64,000 bases of DNA, taken from assembly GCF_013410745.1 (NCBI RefSeq), contig NZ_JACCFY010000001.1, positions 2,356,001 through 2,420,000 on the forward strand. Direction: 5' to 3'. The stretch comes from Nesterenkonia xinjiangensis. Its GTDB lineage: Bacteria > Actinomycetota > Actinomycetes > Actinomycetales > Micrococcaceae. The number at the start of each line of letters is the position of its first letter. Within the stretch, counting starts at the first letter, position 1. A program made the translations under genes and the position numbers. Under the pieces are notes generated by a model. That model was not told where the DNA came from, did no database searches, and saw only the letters and a program-made list of their open reading frames with translations. Shown one piece after another: positions 17,192 through 26,372 of the stretch.

Positions 17192-17935
17192 ATGCACGGT
17201 GCACAGCAGGATGTCCAGGAGACCACGGCGGGCCCGGGCCGATCCCCGGAGGAGATGGCTCTGGAGGAGCTGCTCGCTGATGCGGAGGTCCGGCAGGGCC
17301 TGACCGATCATGCCCACGTACCGGACCGGGTGGCCGAGATCCTGCGTCGACTCATCAGCTCCGGAAAGATCCTGCCCGGCACGAAGGTGCCTGAGGTGCG
17401 GACCACCCAGCTGCTCGGGGTCTCCCGGCACACGCTGCGCGCCGCGTTCCAGTCGCTGGCCGCCGAAGGGCTCCTGGAGCGCCGGCCCAACCGTGGTGTC
17501 TTCGTGCACGCGCCCACCACCGAGGACATCCGCGAGACCTATCGTGTGCGTCGGGTGGTGGAACTCGGCGCGGTGCGTCAGGCCGACTTCGACGACGCCG
17601 CGCTGGCCGAGCTGGAGGCGGTCATCGACGTCGCGCGTCGGGCGAGCGCGGCCGGGGACCTCCCCGCCGTCGCGCAGGCGAATCAGCAGCTCCATCGGCT
17701 GATCATCGCCCAGGTGGGCAGTGAGCAGCTCAGCGCCTTCATGGAGCAGATCCTTGCCCGGATGCGGCTGGTCTTCCACACGATGCGGGGTGACCCCACG
17801 TTCCACACCGACTATGTGGAGCGCAACGCCAGGCTCGTGGAGCTGCTGCAGACCCGCGACGGTGCGGCCGCAGAGGAGCACCTGGCGGGCTACTTCGACG
17901 TCGCCGAGGAGCAGCTGCTCGAGAACCTCGGGTGA
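17192..17935 (+). CDS. GntR-family regulator with FCD domain
   Basis: A 247-residue FadR-subfamily regulator. A winged-helix DNA-binding domain lies at about residues 40-105 (VAEILRRLISSGKILPGTKV, LGVSRHTLRAAFQSLAAEGLL, PNRGVFVHAP) and an all-helical FCD ligand domain at about 113-235, with metal/ligand-site-like QANQQLHRLI and YVERNARLVELL. It follows the biotin carboxylase by 34 bp on the same strand, so it probably belongs to the operon. FadR-type proteins bind short dyads, and TTGTT-N-AACAA dyads occur at both ends of this cluster, making it the likely local repressor. Confidence 0.88.
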   Translation: MHGAQQDVQETTAGPGRSPEEMALEELLADAEVRQGLTDHAHVPDRVAEILRRLISSGKILPGTKVPEVRTTQLLGVSRHTLRAAFQSLAAEGLLERRPNRGVFVHAPTTEDIRETYRVRRVVELGAVRQADFDDAALAELEAVIDVARRASAAGDLPAVAQANQQLHRLIIAQVGSEQLSAFMEQILARMRLVFHTMRGDPTFHTDYVERNARLVELLQTRDGAAAEEHLAGYFDVAEEQLLENLG

Positions 17936-17969
17936 TCCCACCCCGTTCGAGGCGCCCCCCCACCCTGTT

Positions 17970-18035
17970 GAGAGGGTGAGTTTCCGCCGGAATGAGGCCT
18001 TCAGAGCGGAAGTTCGGGCGGAAACTCACCCTCTC
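17970..18035. terminator. Bidirectional terminator hairpin, 19-bp perfect stem
   Basis: Arms 17970-17988 and 18017-18035 are perfectly complementary, between the convergent gntR (+) and MFS (-) genes. Confidence 0.8.
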
Positions 18036-18045
18036 GACCGCGTGG

Positions 18046-19299
18046 TCAGCGTCCGCTGCGGGCGACGACGAGCGTCATCGTCACCCCGAGCAGGGCCAGG
18101 ACCCCGTAGCTGCAGGCGATCTGCACCAGGCCCACGGTGTCGGAGACCTGCCCGGCGATGAGGCTGGGGATCGCGGCAGAGGAGTAGTTCAGCAGGTAGA
18201 CCGTGGAGACCAGCCCAGCACGTTCCTGTGGGGCGGTCAGCGGCAGCAGGGAACGCATGCCGCCGGTCTGGGCGATCCCCTGCGCGACGCCCGCGGCGAG
18301 GCTGAACAGCAGGAAGGGCAGGATCTCGCCGGCCGCCAGCGAGGTGAGGATCCCGGCCAGCAGGAGCAGGTAGACCACCGCTCCCACCCGCAGCCCGGTG
18401 ACGGGACGCCAGCTGGAGGTCAGCGGGCCGCCCAGCATGTTCAGCACGGTGAACGACGCGAAGACGGCCGCCGCGGTGAGTGCGGCCGAGGACCCCAGCT
18501 CCACTGCGGTGATCGAGGGGCCGAAGGCCTGGTAGAAGCCGCCGACCGACCAGGTCGCCAGGATGACCCCGGCCATCGCCACGAGCGGCCGCCCTGCACC
18601 CTGGGGCACCAGGATTCGAGGCCGCAGGGATGCCGCGGCCCGGTCGAGCGCCTCGCGCCAGGGGGCCGGCGGGGCCGTCTCCGGCCCGAAGGACACCGCG
18701 ACGGCGGCCAGCAGCAGGGCGCCGAGCAGGATGCTGAACGTCAGGTGCCGAGGGTCTGGACCGTGGTCCACCAGCGCCCCGGCGAGCAGGGCGCCCGAGG
18801 GGATGCCCAGCATCGGGGCTGCGGAGGTGGTGACAGCGGCCAGCCAGTGCGGCCTGGTCGGGGCCGTGTCGATGGCGTAGGCGCCCAGCGTGCTGGTGGC
18901 GATCCCGGTGGCCAGCCCCTGCATCGTGCGGCCCAGCAGCAGCGGGGCGGCGCTGTCCACGGTGAGCAGCACCCCCATCCCGGCGGCGGCCAGGACCAGG
19001 GCGACGACGGCGACGGGGCGGCGTCCCATGTGATCGGAGAGTCGTCCGAGCACCAGCAGGGCGAAGGCCGCTGCGATGAGGTAGACGGCGGCCGCGGCGG
19101 CAAGGTCGCCATGGGTCAATCCGTCCTCGAGACGGTAGGTGGTGTACAGCGGAATCGGAGTGCCTGCGGCGACGAACACCAGCACCAGGGAGCCCGAGGC
19201 CGCGGCGAAGCCGAACAGCCTCGAGCGAGGGGACCGGGGCGGCGTCTCCGTGATGACCTCCTGCAGGATTGTCCGGACATCCGTGTCCCAGTCAAGCAC
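18046..19299 (-). CDS. MFS transporter
   Basis: A 417-residue major-facilitator protein with about 12 helices. The loop 2-3 motif is GRLSDHMGRRPVAV and the helix 5 region has SGALLAGALVDHG. The protein resembles YcaD/DHA1-like exporters but the substrate is unknown. GTG 19299 is used because it is the first start in the frame with a plausible cytoplasmic leader; no clear ribosome site supports it. It is convergent with gntR and divergent from the DUF1989 gene, and lies inside the oxoproline-type cluster, so a linked substrate is possible. Confidence 0.78.
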   Translation of the reverse strand: MLDWDTDVRTILQEVITETPPRSPRSRLFGFAAASGSLVLVFVAAGTPIPLYTTYRLEDGLTHGDLAAAAAVYLIAAAFALLVLGRLSDHMGRRPVAVVALVLAAAGMGVLLTVDSAAPLLLGRTMQGLATGIATSTLGAYAIDTAPTRPHWLAAVTTSAAPMLGIPSGALLAGALVDHGPDPRHLTFSILLGALLLAAVAVSFGPETAPPAPWREALDRAAASLRPRILVPQGAGRPLVAMAGVILATWSVGGFYQAFGPSITAVELGSSAALTAAAVFASFTVLNMLGGPLTSSWRPVTGLRVGAVVYLLLLAGILTSLAAGEILPFLLFSLAAGVAQGIAQTGGMRSLLPLTAPQERAGLVSTVYLLNYSSAAIPSLIAGQVSDTVGLVQIACSYGVLALLGVTMTLVVARSGR

Positions 19300-19386
19300 G
19301 GGAGGACGAGACGCTCAGGAGATGCGACAGAATGAGACTGAGCCCGAGAGCGACGCCGTGTCCGTTCAAAGACAGCAGGAGGACCT

Positions 19387-20238
19387 ATGCCCGCCCCCCG
19401 CACCTACACCCGTGATGCCGCCTACCGGTCGCTGCCCGGTGGCGCGCTCGACGTCGACCATGACCTCTATGAGCGGATCGCCGCCGCAGACCGACGGCTC
19501 GTGCAGGAGTTCGAGGTCCCCGTGCGTTCCGGGCGGGCCTGGGAGGTTCCCGCCGGGCACATCGTCCGCCTGCTCCAGGTGGATGGTCCGCAGGTGGGAG
19601 ACTTGAACCTGTGGAGTCTGCATGACCCGCGGGAGAGGTTCTGGGCCGCGCGGACCCGGCAGCTGCAGCGGTCCTCGATGACCACCTATGACCGGTTCTG
19701 GTCCACTCTGCCCCACCTGCGGCCGCTGGCGACCGTCGTGGGCGACTCCCTGGCCGGTCATCCGGACGCCGAGGTCATCCATGACCTGCTGGGCACGCGC
19801 TGTGACCCCTATGTGAACCGCATGCTCGCCGGGGTGGACTTCGACCGGCACTGCCACTCCAACCTCACCCGGGCGGTGCTGCCGCACGGGCTCACCGAAT
19901 ACGACGTCCACGACGTGCTCAACGTCTTCCAGCTGGCCGGGCTGAACCACGAGCGTCGGTACTTCATGGACGCCTGCCCCGCTCAGCCGGATGACTTCTT
20001 CGAGTTCTTCGCCGAGACGGACCTGCTCTGTGCCCTGTCCACCTGCCCGGGAGGGGATCTGTCGGTGCACATGTGGGGGCCCGAGGCGGCGTCCACGGAG
20101 GAGCAGCTTCAGCACTGCCACCCGCTGGGGGTGAAGGTCTACGCCCTCGACGACGAGGCTCTGGCCGGCTGGGAGCCCTCGCAGCGTGCCGCCTACCGGG
20201 GAGCGGACGGTCTGCACGGAATGCGGCTGCGGGACTGA
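19387..20238 (+). CDS. DUF1989 (urea-carboxylase-associated) family protein
   Basis: A 283-residue protein with family landmarks: GHIVRLLQVDGPQVGDLNLW near the start, LGTRCDPYVNRMLAG, the CHSNLTRA segment, and the C-terminal cysteine-rich DLLCALSTCPGGDLS. DUF1989 proteins come beside urea carboxylase/allophanate systems and other biotin-carboxylase-like loci, but their chemistry is not settled; a C-N bond or amine role is inferred from neighbours. A perfect AGGAGG site precedes ATG 19387. Its presence alongside a biotin carboxylase/carrier and a KipA-type carboxyltransferase repeats that known association. Confidence 0.85.
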   Translation: MPAPRTYTRDAAYRSLPGGALDVDHDLYERIAAADRRLVQEFEVPVRSGRAWEVPAGHIVRLLQVDGPQVGDLNLWSLHDPRERFWAARTRQLQRSSMTTYDRFWSTLPHLRPLATVVGDSLAGHPDAEVIHDLLGTRCDPYVNRMLAGVDFDRHCHSNLTRAVLPHGLTEYDVHDVLNVFQLAGLNHERRYFMDACPAQPDDFFEFFAETDLLCALSTCPGGDLSVHMWGPEAASTEEQLQHCHPLGVKVYALDDEALAGWEPSQRAAYRGADGLHGMRLRD

Positions 20239-20261
20239 CAGGCGCTGCGATGCTCTCCCCG

Positions 20262-20337
20262 GAGGTTGCCTCTGCGCTTTGGGCCCTTATGACGCCTCAC
20301 AGCGTCTGAAAAGGGCCCAAAGCGCAGAGGCAACCTC
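20262..20337. terminator. Very long bidirectional hairpin, 27-bp perfect stem (repeat type A)
   Basis: Arms 20262-20288 and 20311-20337 are perfectly complementary; the loop contains a second small stem (GACGC/GCGTC). It separates convergent DUF1989 (+) and DUF1445 (-) genes. The arm sequence is related to the hairpin at 50063-50132, with compensating changes. Confidence 0.85.
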
Positions 20338-20351
20338 GGCAGCGGACCTGC

Positions 20352-21140
20352 TCAGGGCACCTGGAGCTCGGCGTCGGGCAGATCGGTGACGAGCATGTGC
20401 CCGGGGGAGTGGCTGATCGCCAGCTCGGGCTTCGACTCCATCACTGCGGCCTGAGGTGTCACCCCGCAGGCCCAGAACACCGGGATCCACCCGTCAGGGA
20501 CGTCGACGGCGTCACCGAAGTCCGGGCTGTCCAGGTCCTCGATCTCCAGCGCGGCGGGGTTCCCCACGTGCACCGGTGCTCCGTGGACGCCGGGATAGCG
20601 GGAGGTGATGCGCACGGCGTCGGCCACCTGGTGGGCTGGGATCGGCCGCATGGAGACCACCAGCGGCCCGGACAGCGAGCCGGCCGGGGCGCAGCGCCGC
20701 GCGGTGCGGTACATCGGCACGTTGACCCCGAGATCCAGGTGCCGGACGGGGACGCCGGCGCGGCGAAGCGGAGTCTCGAAGGTGAAGCTGCATCCCAGCA
20801 GGAACGTCACCAGGTCATCGCGCCAGTGCCCGAGTACGTCGTCCGGTTCAGCGACCAGCTCACCGTCGCGGTAGACCCGGTAGGCCGGCACATCGGTGCG
20901 GATGTCACCTCCGGCGAGCAGCCCCGAGGTGACCTGCACCGGTTCCAGCACGCCCAGCACCGGACAGGGCTTGGGGTTGCGCTGGGCGAAGAGCAGCATG
21001 TCGAAGGCCAGATCCTTCGGCAGCGCCAGGACGTTGGCCTGGGCGAAGCCGGGGGCGTATCCGCTGGTGGGGGCGCGCAGTCCTGTCCTGAACGCCTCGC
21101 GGGCCTGGGCGGGGGAGAGGCTCTCCGGGGTCGGCGTCAT
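20352..21140 (-). CDS. DUF1445 putative hydro-lyase (YcsI / D-glutamate-cyclase-like)
   Basis: A 262-residue protein of the DUF1445/UPF0317 family, the group that includes Bacillus YcsI and the domain found in mammalian D-glutamate cyclase. Landmarks are [50 protein letters not shown], a Met-Arg-Pro strand, and the C-terminal [11 protein letters not shown] and [15 protein letters not shown]-glutamate cyclase makes 5-oxo-D-proline, which would be a substrate for the adjacent oxoprolinase; that link is inference. ATG 21140 has GCAGGAGAT upstream. It follows the NRAMP gene on the same strand. Confidence 0.88.
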   Translation of the reverse strand: MTPTPESLSPAQAREAFRTGLRAPTSGYAPGFAQANVLALPKDLAFDMLLFAQRNPKPCPVLGVLEPVQVTSGLLAGGDIRTDVPAYRVYRDGELVAEPDDVLGHWRDDLVTFLLGCSFTFETPLRRAGVPVRHLDLGVNVPMYRTARRCAPAGSLSGPLVVSMRPIPAHQVADAVRITSRYPGVHGAPVHVGNPAALEIEDLDSPDFGDAVDVPDGWIPVFWACGVTPQAAVMESKPELAISHSPGHMLVTDLPDAELQVP

Positions 21141-21189
21141 GGGATCTCCTGCGCTGGGTGTCTCGGGACGGGTCCGGGCGGGTGGGTGC

Positions 21190-22425
21190 TCAGCCGGTCA
21201 TCCACAGTTCGGCCAGGCCCGTCAGCGAGTTCGCGCCCATATAGAGGGTGAGCCCCCAGGCCAGAAGCCCGATGATCAGCAGCCACTTCGGGTACACATA
21301 GCCCTGCAGGAGGTCACGACGGCGCCAGGCCACGTAGAGCACCACGGTGAAGCCCAGCGGCAGCACCACCCCGTTGAAGGCGCCGGCCATGATCAGCAGG
21401 GTCTGTGGGGCCTGGCCCAGGGTCAGGAACACCCCACAGGTCAGGGCGAGGAACGCGGCGAAGTAGATCGTCTTCGTCCGCTCCGTGGTGTTCTTGGTGG
21501 TCAGAAAGGAGACGGTGGTGAAGGTCGCCCCGAGGATGGAGGTGATGGCGGCGACCCAGAACACCAGGCCGAAGACGCGCAGCCCGATCTCACCCAGCGC
21601 CGCACCGAAGGCCTCGGCGGCGACGTTGTCCTCGGTGAGGCTCACCCCTGTGGCGACGACGCCCAGGATGGCCAGGAAGAGCAGGAAGCGGATGATGCTG
21701 GCCACCATGATGCCCATCACCGAGGTGCGGCTGATGGCTTTGACGTTCTCCGGCCCGGAGTTGCCGGAGGCGATGAGCCGGTGCGCGCCGGCGTAGGTGA
21801 TGTATCCGCCCACGGTGCCGCCGACTAGGGTCGTGATGATGAAGAAGTCCACCTGCTCGGGCAGCACGGTCTGGCGCAGAGCCTCACCCACGGGAGGGGC
21901 GGTGGTGATGGCCATGTAGACCATGAGCAGGATCAGCACCGCTCCGCAGGCCACCACGACTCGGTCCAGAGCGATGCCTGCCTTCTTGGAGAGGAAGATC
22001 AGCAGGGCGATCGCCACGGAGATCGCGCCGCCGACGCGGGCGTCGAGGCCTGCCAGAGCGTTGAGCCCCATGCCCGCACCTGCGATGTTGCCGATGTTGA
22101 AGACGATGCCGCCGAAGAAGATCAGCACGGCCAGTGCCCACCCGACTCCGGGGAGGATCCTGTTGCCCAGCTGCTGGGCGTAGAGGCCGGAGACGCCGAT
22201 CACCCGCCACACGTTGAGCTGCACGGCGATGTCGATGAGCACCGAGATCAGGATTGCGAAGGCGAAGGCGGCGCCGATCTGATGGGTGAATGTCGCCGTC
22301 TGGGTGATGAACCCGGGGCCCACTGCGCTGGTGGCCATGAGGAACATCGCCCCCAGCAGGGCGGTGCGTCGAGTGCGGGCGAGCTTCTTGATGGACTCCG
22401 CGGATGCGGGTGCCGTCTCTGCCAT
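21190..22425 (-). CDS. NRAMP-family transporter (YcsG-like)
   Basis: A 411-residue NRAMP-superfamily protein with about 11 helices. The helix 1 metal-site region is replaced by [16 protein letters not shown], so the canonical DPGN is absent; this marks the divergent YcsG branch that travels with pxpABC. The helix 6 region reads [12 protein letters not shown] in place of the usual metal-binding MPHN. Import of oxoproline, a related acid, or a cation are all possible. The frame opens at 22524, but ATG 22425 has GGGGAG upstream. Two GntR-type dyads lie 130-170 bp upstream. Confidence 0.83.
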   Translation of the reverse strand: MAETAPASAESIKKLARTRRTALLGAMFLMATSAVGPGFITQTATFTHQIGAAFAFAILISVLIDIAVQLNVWRVIGVSGLYAQQLGNRILPGVGWALAVLIFFGGIVFNIGNIAGAGMGLNALAGLDARVGGAISVAIALLIFLSKKAGIALDRVVVACGAVLILLMVYMAITTAPPVGEALRQTVLPEQVDFFIITTLVGGTVGGYITYAGAHRLIASGNSGPENVKAISRTSVMGIMVASIIRFLLFLAILGVVATGVSLTEDNVAAEAFGAALGEIGLRVFGLVFWVAAITSILGATFTTVSFLTTKNTTERTKTIYFAAFLALTCGVFLTLGQAPQTLLIMAGAFNGVVLPLGFTVVLYVAWRRRDLLQGYVYPKWLLIIGLLAWGLTLYMGANSLTGLAELWMTG

Positions 22426-22557
22426 GGGTTCACTCCCCAGAGTGGTGCGGGTGCTGGACGTCGAGCGCGATGCGGACATCGGCGAGGCGGTGGGCTCGAG
22501 GAGCCGACTGCACGGATGTGACACAGATCAACTGTGCGACTTCCCACAGGCTAGTGG

Positions 22558-22568
22558 TTGTTCAACAA
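22558..22568. promoter_or_regulatory. GntR-type operator TTGTTCAACAA
   Basis: Perfect 5+1+5 dyad in the divergent region between the NRAMP gene (-) and the monooxygenase gene (+). It is the same site as 12692-12704 before pxpA. Confidence 0.6.
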
Positions 22569-22580
22569 TCCTGGCAAGAG

Positions 22581-22593
22581 ATTGTCCAACAAT
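22581..22593. promoter_or_regulatory. Second GntR-type operator ATTGTCCAACAAT
   Basis: ATTGT/ACAAT arms with a three-base centre, 24 bp centre to centre from the previous site, so two dimers could bind the same face of the helix. Confidence 0.55.
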
Positions 22594-22689
22594 TTGTAGG
22601 TGAAGGTCGCCGGTTCTCACACTGTGCGGCCCTTCAGCCCGGGCGCGGCAACCCTTGCCGCCCGTCATCGACGCCGTCAGGATGGTCGC

Positions 22690-23970
22690 ATGTCCGAGTC
22701 CCGAACCTGTGTCATCGCCGGGGGAGGCCCGGCCGGCATGATCGCCGGGCTGCTGCTCGCTCGGGCCGGGGTCGACGTCCTCGTCCTGGAGAAGCACCAT
22801 GACTTCCTGCGCGACTTCCGTGGTGACACCATCCACCCCAGCACCATGCTGCTGCTCGATGAGCTCGGACTCATGCCCCGCTTCTCCCGGATCCCCCACC
22901 AGCGTGTGGAGTCGGCACGGCTCCCCGCGGCCGCCGGGGGCCGGGTGACCTTGGTGGACTTCAGTCGGCTCAGGCACCCCTATCCGTACATCGCCATGGC
23001 TCCCCAGTGGGACTTTCTGGACCTGCTGGCTGAGGCCGCGGCCGAGGAGCCCGGCTTCGAGCTGCGCATGGGCACCGAGGTCATCGGGCTGCTCAGCGAG
23101 GATGCAGGCGACGACGGCGCCACGGCTCCGCCGGCGCAGGGCGGTGCCCCTCCGCCGCAGGCCCGCATCACGGGGGTCCGAGTGTGCGGGCCTGCCGGTG
23201 AGGAGGAGATCCAGGCCCTGCTCACCCTCGCGGCCGACGGACGCTGGTCCCAGGTCCGGCAGCAGGCCGGGCTGCCCGCGGTCTCCTTCCCCGTGCCGAT
23301 GGACGTCTGGTGGTTCCGGCTGCAGGCCGACGGTGCCGCCCAGAGCGCGGCCGGGACCATCCTTCCCAGCTTCGACACCGAGCATCCGCTGCTGCCCATT
23401 CCGCGCGGGGACTACATCCAGACGGCGATGCTCATCCCGAAGGGCTCCGACGCGGCGCTGCGCGCCCGCGGGATCGAGGCGCTGCGTGAGCAGGTCTCCG
23501 CCGGACTGCCCGCGCTCGCCGACGCCGCCGCGAGGCTGCAGCTGGAGGACGTCAAGCTCCTGGAGGTGCAGATGGATCGGCTGACCCGGTGGTGGCGCAG
23601 CGGGCTGCTCTGTGTGGGTGACGCCGCCCATGCGATGTCCCCGGTCGGGGGTGTGGGGGTGAACCTGGCCGTCCAGGATGGAGTGGCCGCCGCGACCAGG
23701 CTGGCACACCCGCTGCGGGAGGGGACGATCAGCGATCGCGACGTGGCCGCCGTCCAGCGTCGCCGGATGCCGCCCACCCGTCTGACCCAGGCCGTGCAGG
23801 CTCAGGTGCACCGGGGCCTGGAGTCGATGTTCGCCCAGCATTCCCCGCCTCAGGTGCCGGCTCCGGTGGCCTGGGCGCTGCGTCAGGCCCCACAGCTCAG
23901 CGGCGTGATGCCCTGGGTCATCGGGGTCGGGGTGCGCCCGGAGCATGCCCCGAGCTGGGCCCGCCGCTGA
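22690..23970 (+). CDS. FAD-dependent aromatic-type monooxygenase
   Basis: A 426-residue member of the PHBH/UbiH-like group. The FAD-binding GGGPAGMIAG is near residue 12, the conserved arginine-containing middle segment appears as FRGDTIHPSTM, and the second FAD motif is GDAAHAMSPVGGVGVNLAVQD (about 312-332). It would hydroxylate a small ring or unsaturated substrate with NAD(P)H and O2; substrate unknown. The frame opens at 22600, but ATG 22690 starts right at the flavin fold. It shares a promoter region with the NRAMP gene and is convergent with a LysR gene. Confidence 0.85.
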   Translation: MSESRTCVIAGGGPAGMIAGLLLARAGVDVLVLEKHHDFLRDFRGDTIHPSTMLLLDELGLMPRFSRIPHQRVESARLPAAAGGRVTLVDFSRLRHPYPYIAMAPQWDFLDLLAEAAAEEPGFELRMGTEVIGLLSEDAGDDGATAPPAQGGAPPPQARITGVRVCGPAGEEEIQALLTLAADGRWSQVRQQAGLPAVSFPVPMDVWWFRLQADGAAQSAAGTILPSFDTEHPLLPIPRGDYIQTAMLIPKGSDAALRARGIEALREQVSAGLPALADAAARLQLEDVKLLEVQMDRLTRWWRSGLLCVGDAAHAMSPVGGVGVNLAVQDGVAAATRLAHPLREGTISDRDVAAVQRRRMPPTRLTQAVQAQVHRGLESMFAQHSPPQVPAPVAWALRQAPQLSGVMPWVIGVGVRPEHAPSWARR

Positions 23971-23973
23971 CGC

Positions 23974-24870
23974 TCACTCGATGGTCCGCCCGTAGCGTTC
24001 GAGGCTGAAGGCGCGCAGGCGCGCGACCAAGCCCTCCAGCGACTCTGCGGCGTGATGGCCGCGCCGCCAGGAGGCATGCAGTCGGATGTGCAGCGGCCGG
24101 TGGCTGTTCTCGGGGCCGGTGCGGATCCGTACCGGCACCAGGTCGAAATGCGGGTCGTCGGTGACCACGCCGGCTCCTCGCCCCGCCGCGGCCAGCGCCT
24201 GGGCGACCCTCCCGTGGCGGACCTCCAGCACGCTGCGTGGGGTCAGGTCGGCCAGGTCGAGCGCGGCGTCGAGAAGGCGACGGGCCTTGAAGTCCGCCGA
24301 GGTGACCACCAGCTGCTCCTCGGTGAGCTCCTCCAGGGTGATCTCCTCCCGGCCTGCCCAGCGGTGGGAGGCCGGCACATAGGCCCAGACCGGCAGCTCT
24401 GCGATGAGGCGGGTGTCGACGTCCTCACCCGGTGACTGCGGAGCGATCACCAGGTCATGGTCGGCCACCAGGCGGTGCGGCTGCTCGTCACCGCCGATCT
24501 CCACCACCGAAGGCACCGGATCCTCCGTGGTGAAGGTGGCCACGAAGGGCGCGACGACGTCGATCAGCGTGGTCCGGGGCGCGGCCAGCGAGACCTTGCG
24601 GAGCCTCCCGGAGGCGAGCCGGTCAGCGAAGTCTCGGGCATGGGCGTGGGCCTGCAGCACCGTGCGCGCGGTGCCCAGGAACTCGCGGCCCTCCGGGGTG
24701 AGCCGGAGCCGCAGCTCGCCGCGGTCGAAGAGGGTGAGCCCCAGGCTGTGCTCCAGGCTGCGGATCTGCCGGGAGAGCGCGGGCTGGGTGATGTGCAGGG
24801 CGTCGGCGGCGGCGGAGACGCTGCCCTCCTCGGCCACGGCCACGAAGTATCGGAGCAGACGAGAGTCCAT
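23974..24870 (-). CDS. LysR-family regulator
   Basis: A 298-residue LysR regulator. The winged HTH is at residues about 1-60 (LLRYFVAVAEEGSVSAAADA, TQPALSRQIRSLEHSLGLTLF) and the effector domain at about 90-295. It ends three bases after the convergent monooxygenase and is divergent from gabT across a 135-bp gap, so control of the GABA operon, the monooxygenase, or both is likely. That gap holds a CCTT-N4-AAGG dyad near 24893 but no convincing full LysR box was fixed. Confidence 0.9.
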   Translation of the reverse strand: MDSRLLRYFVAVAEEGSVSAAADALHITQPALSRQIRSLEHSLGLTLFDRGELRLRLTPEGREFLGTARTVLQAHAHARDFADRLASGRLRKVSLAAPRTTLIDVVAPFVATFTTEDPVPSVVEIGGDEQPHRLVADHDLVIAPQSPGEDVDTRLIAELPVWAYVPASHRWAGREEITLEELTEEQLVVTSADFKARRLLDAALDLADLTPRSVLEVRHGRVAQALAAAGRGAGVVTDDPHFDLVPVRIRTGPENSHRPLHIRLHASWRRGHHAAESLEGLVARLRAFSLERYGRTIE

Positions 24871-25005
24871 GCCTACAGAGCATACCCTTCATCAAGGAGA
24901 GGCATTGGACGGCATGAGCAATCTGCGACACGATCACAGGGAGAAGATCTGCCCGCCCGGCCCCCACGACGTCGTCGCCGGCCGCCGTCCCTTCAGGAGG
25001 ACCCC

Positions 25006-26325
25006 ATGACCGCAGTGCCCCAGTCCCGCCACCTGGCCACCGAGATACCCGGCCCGCGCGCCGCCGAGCTGCTCGAGCGCCAGCGCGCCTCCGTGCCCGC
25101 CGGTGTGGCCTCCGTGATGCCGACCTTCGCAGCGCGCGCCGACGGCGGCATCATCGAAGACGTCGACGGCAACCGGTTGATCGATCTCGGTTCCGGGATC
25201 GCGGTGACCAGCGTCGGCGCGTCGGCCGAGCGTGTGGTCGCCGGTGTGCAGGAGCAGGTCGCCCAGTTCACCCACACCTGCTTCATGGTCACCCCCTACG
25301 AGGGATACGTCCGGGTCGCGGAGAAGCTCGCCGAGCTGACGCCGGTGGAGGGGGAGGCTCGCACTGCGCTGTTCAACTCCGGCGCCGAGGCCGTAGAGAA
25401 CGCCGTGAAGATCGCCCGTGCCTACACCGGCCGCCAGGCCGTGGCCGCCTTCGACCACGCCTACCACGGGCGCACCACGCTGACCATGGCGCTGACCTCG
25501 AAGAACATGCCGTACAAGCACAGCTTCGGCCCTTTCGCCCCGGAGGTCTACCGGGCCTCCGGCTCCTACCCGCTCCGTGACGGGCTCGACGGCGTCGCAG
25601 CGGCCGCGCGCGCCATCGACCAGCTGGAGAAGCAGGTCGGCGCCGAGAACCTGGCCGCCGTGATCATCGAGCCGATCCAGGGCGAGGGCGGATTCATCAC
25701 CCCCGCCGAGGGCTTCCTGCCGGCCATCGTCGACTGGTGCCGCGCCCACGGCATCGTGTTCATCGCCGATGAGATCCAGACCGGCTTCGCCCGCACCGGC
25801 CAGTGGTTCGCCTGCGAGGACGAGGGCATCACCCCGGACATCATCACCACCGCCAAGGGCATCGCCGGCGGCCTGCCGCTGTCCGCGGTCACCGGCCGCG
25901 CCGAGATCATGGACGCCGCCCACCCCGGCGGCCTCGGCGGCACCTACGGCGGCAACCCGGTGGCCTGCGCGGCAGCCCTGGGCGCCATCGAGACGATCGA
26001 GGCCGAGGACCTGACCGCCAAGGCACGTCGCATCGAGGAGATCGCCGCCGGTCGGCTGCGTGAGGCCCAGCAGAAGGACCCGCGCATCGGCGAGGTCCGC
26101 GGCCGCGGGGCGATGCTCGCCGTCGAGCTGGTCGACCCGGAGACCGGGGCCCCCGACGCCGCCCTGACCGGCACCGTGGCCGCCGCCGCCCGCGCCGCCG
26201 GCGTCATCACCCTGACCTGTGGCACCTACGGCAACGTCATCCGCCTGCTGCCCCCGCTGACCATCGGCGAGGACCTGCTCACCGAGGGCCTGGACATCAT
26301 CCTCGACGCGCTGGCCGCCGCCTGA
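25006..26325 (+). CDS. gabT: 4-aminobutyrate aminotransferase
   Basis: A 439-residue class-III PLP aminotransferase. Key motifs are FNSGAEAVENAVKIAR, DHAYHGRTTLTMALTSK, the IIEPIQGEGGF segment, FIADEIQTGFARTG and the PLP lysine K284 in TTAKGIAGG. It moves the amino group of GABA to 2-oxoglutarate, giving succinate semialdehyde. ATG 25006 has AGGAGG just upstream. It is followed 47 bp later by gabD and then a second aldehyde dehydrogenase, and is divergent from a LysR gene. GABA may come from the amine/arginine cluster at 41-44 kb. Confidence 0.95.
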   Translation: MTAVPQSRHLATEIPGPRAAELLERQRASVPAGVASVMPTFAARADGGIIEDVDGNRLIDLGSGIAVTSVGASAERVVAGVQEQVAQFTHTCFMVTPYEGYVRVAEKLAELTPVEGEARTALFNSGAEAVENAVKIARAYTGRQAVAAFDHAYHGRTTLTMALTSKNMPYKHSFGPFAPEVYRASGSYPLRDGLDGVAAAARAIDQLEKQVGAENLAAVIIEPIQGEGGFITPAEGFLPAIVDWCRAHGIVFIADEIQTGFARTGQWFACEDEGITPDIITTAKGIAGGLPLSAVTGRAEIMDAAHPGGLGGTYGGNPVACAAALGAIETIEAEDLTAKARRIEEIAAGRLREAQQKDPRIGEVRGRGAMLAVELVDPETGAPDAALTGTVAAAARAAGVITLTCGTYGNVIRLLPPLTIGEDLLTEGLDIILDALAAA

Positions 26326-26372
26326 GCCGGCTGCCCGCCCCACCCGCTTCACATCACCCTCTGGAGGACACC

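Noticed and set aside
24871-25005. Full LysR binding box in the lysR-gabT gap
   Set aside because: Only a short CCTT-N4-AAGG dyad was seen; no clear T-N11-A site of good symmetry could be defended.
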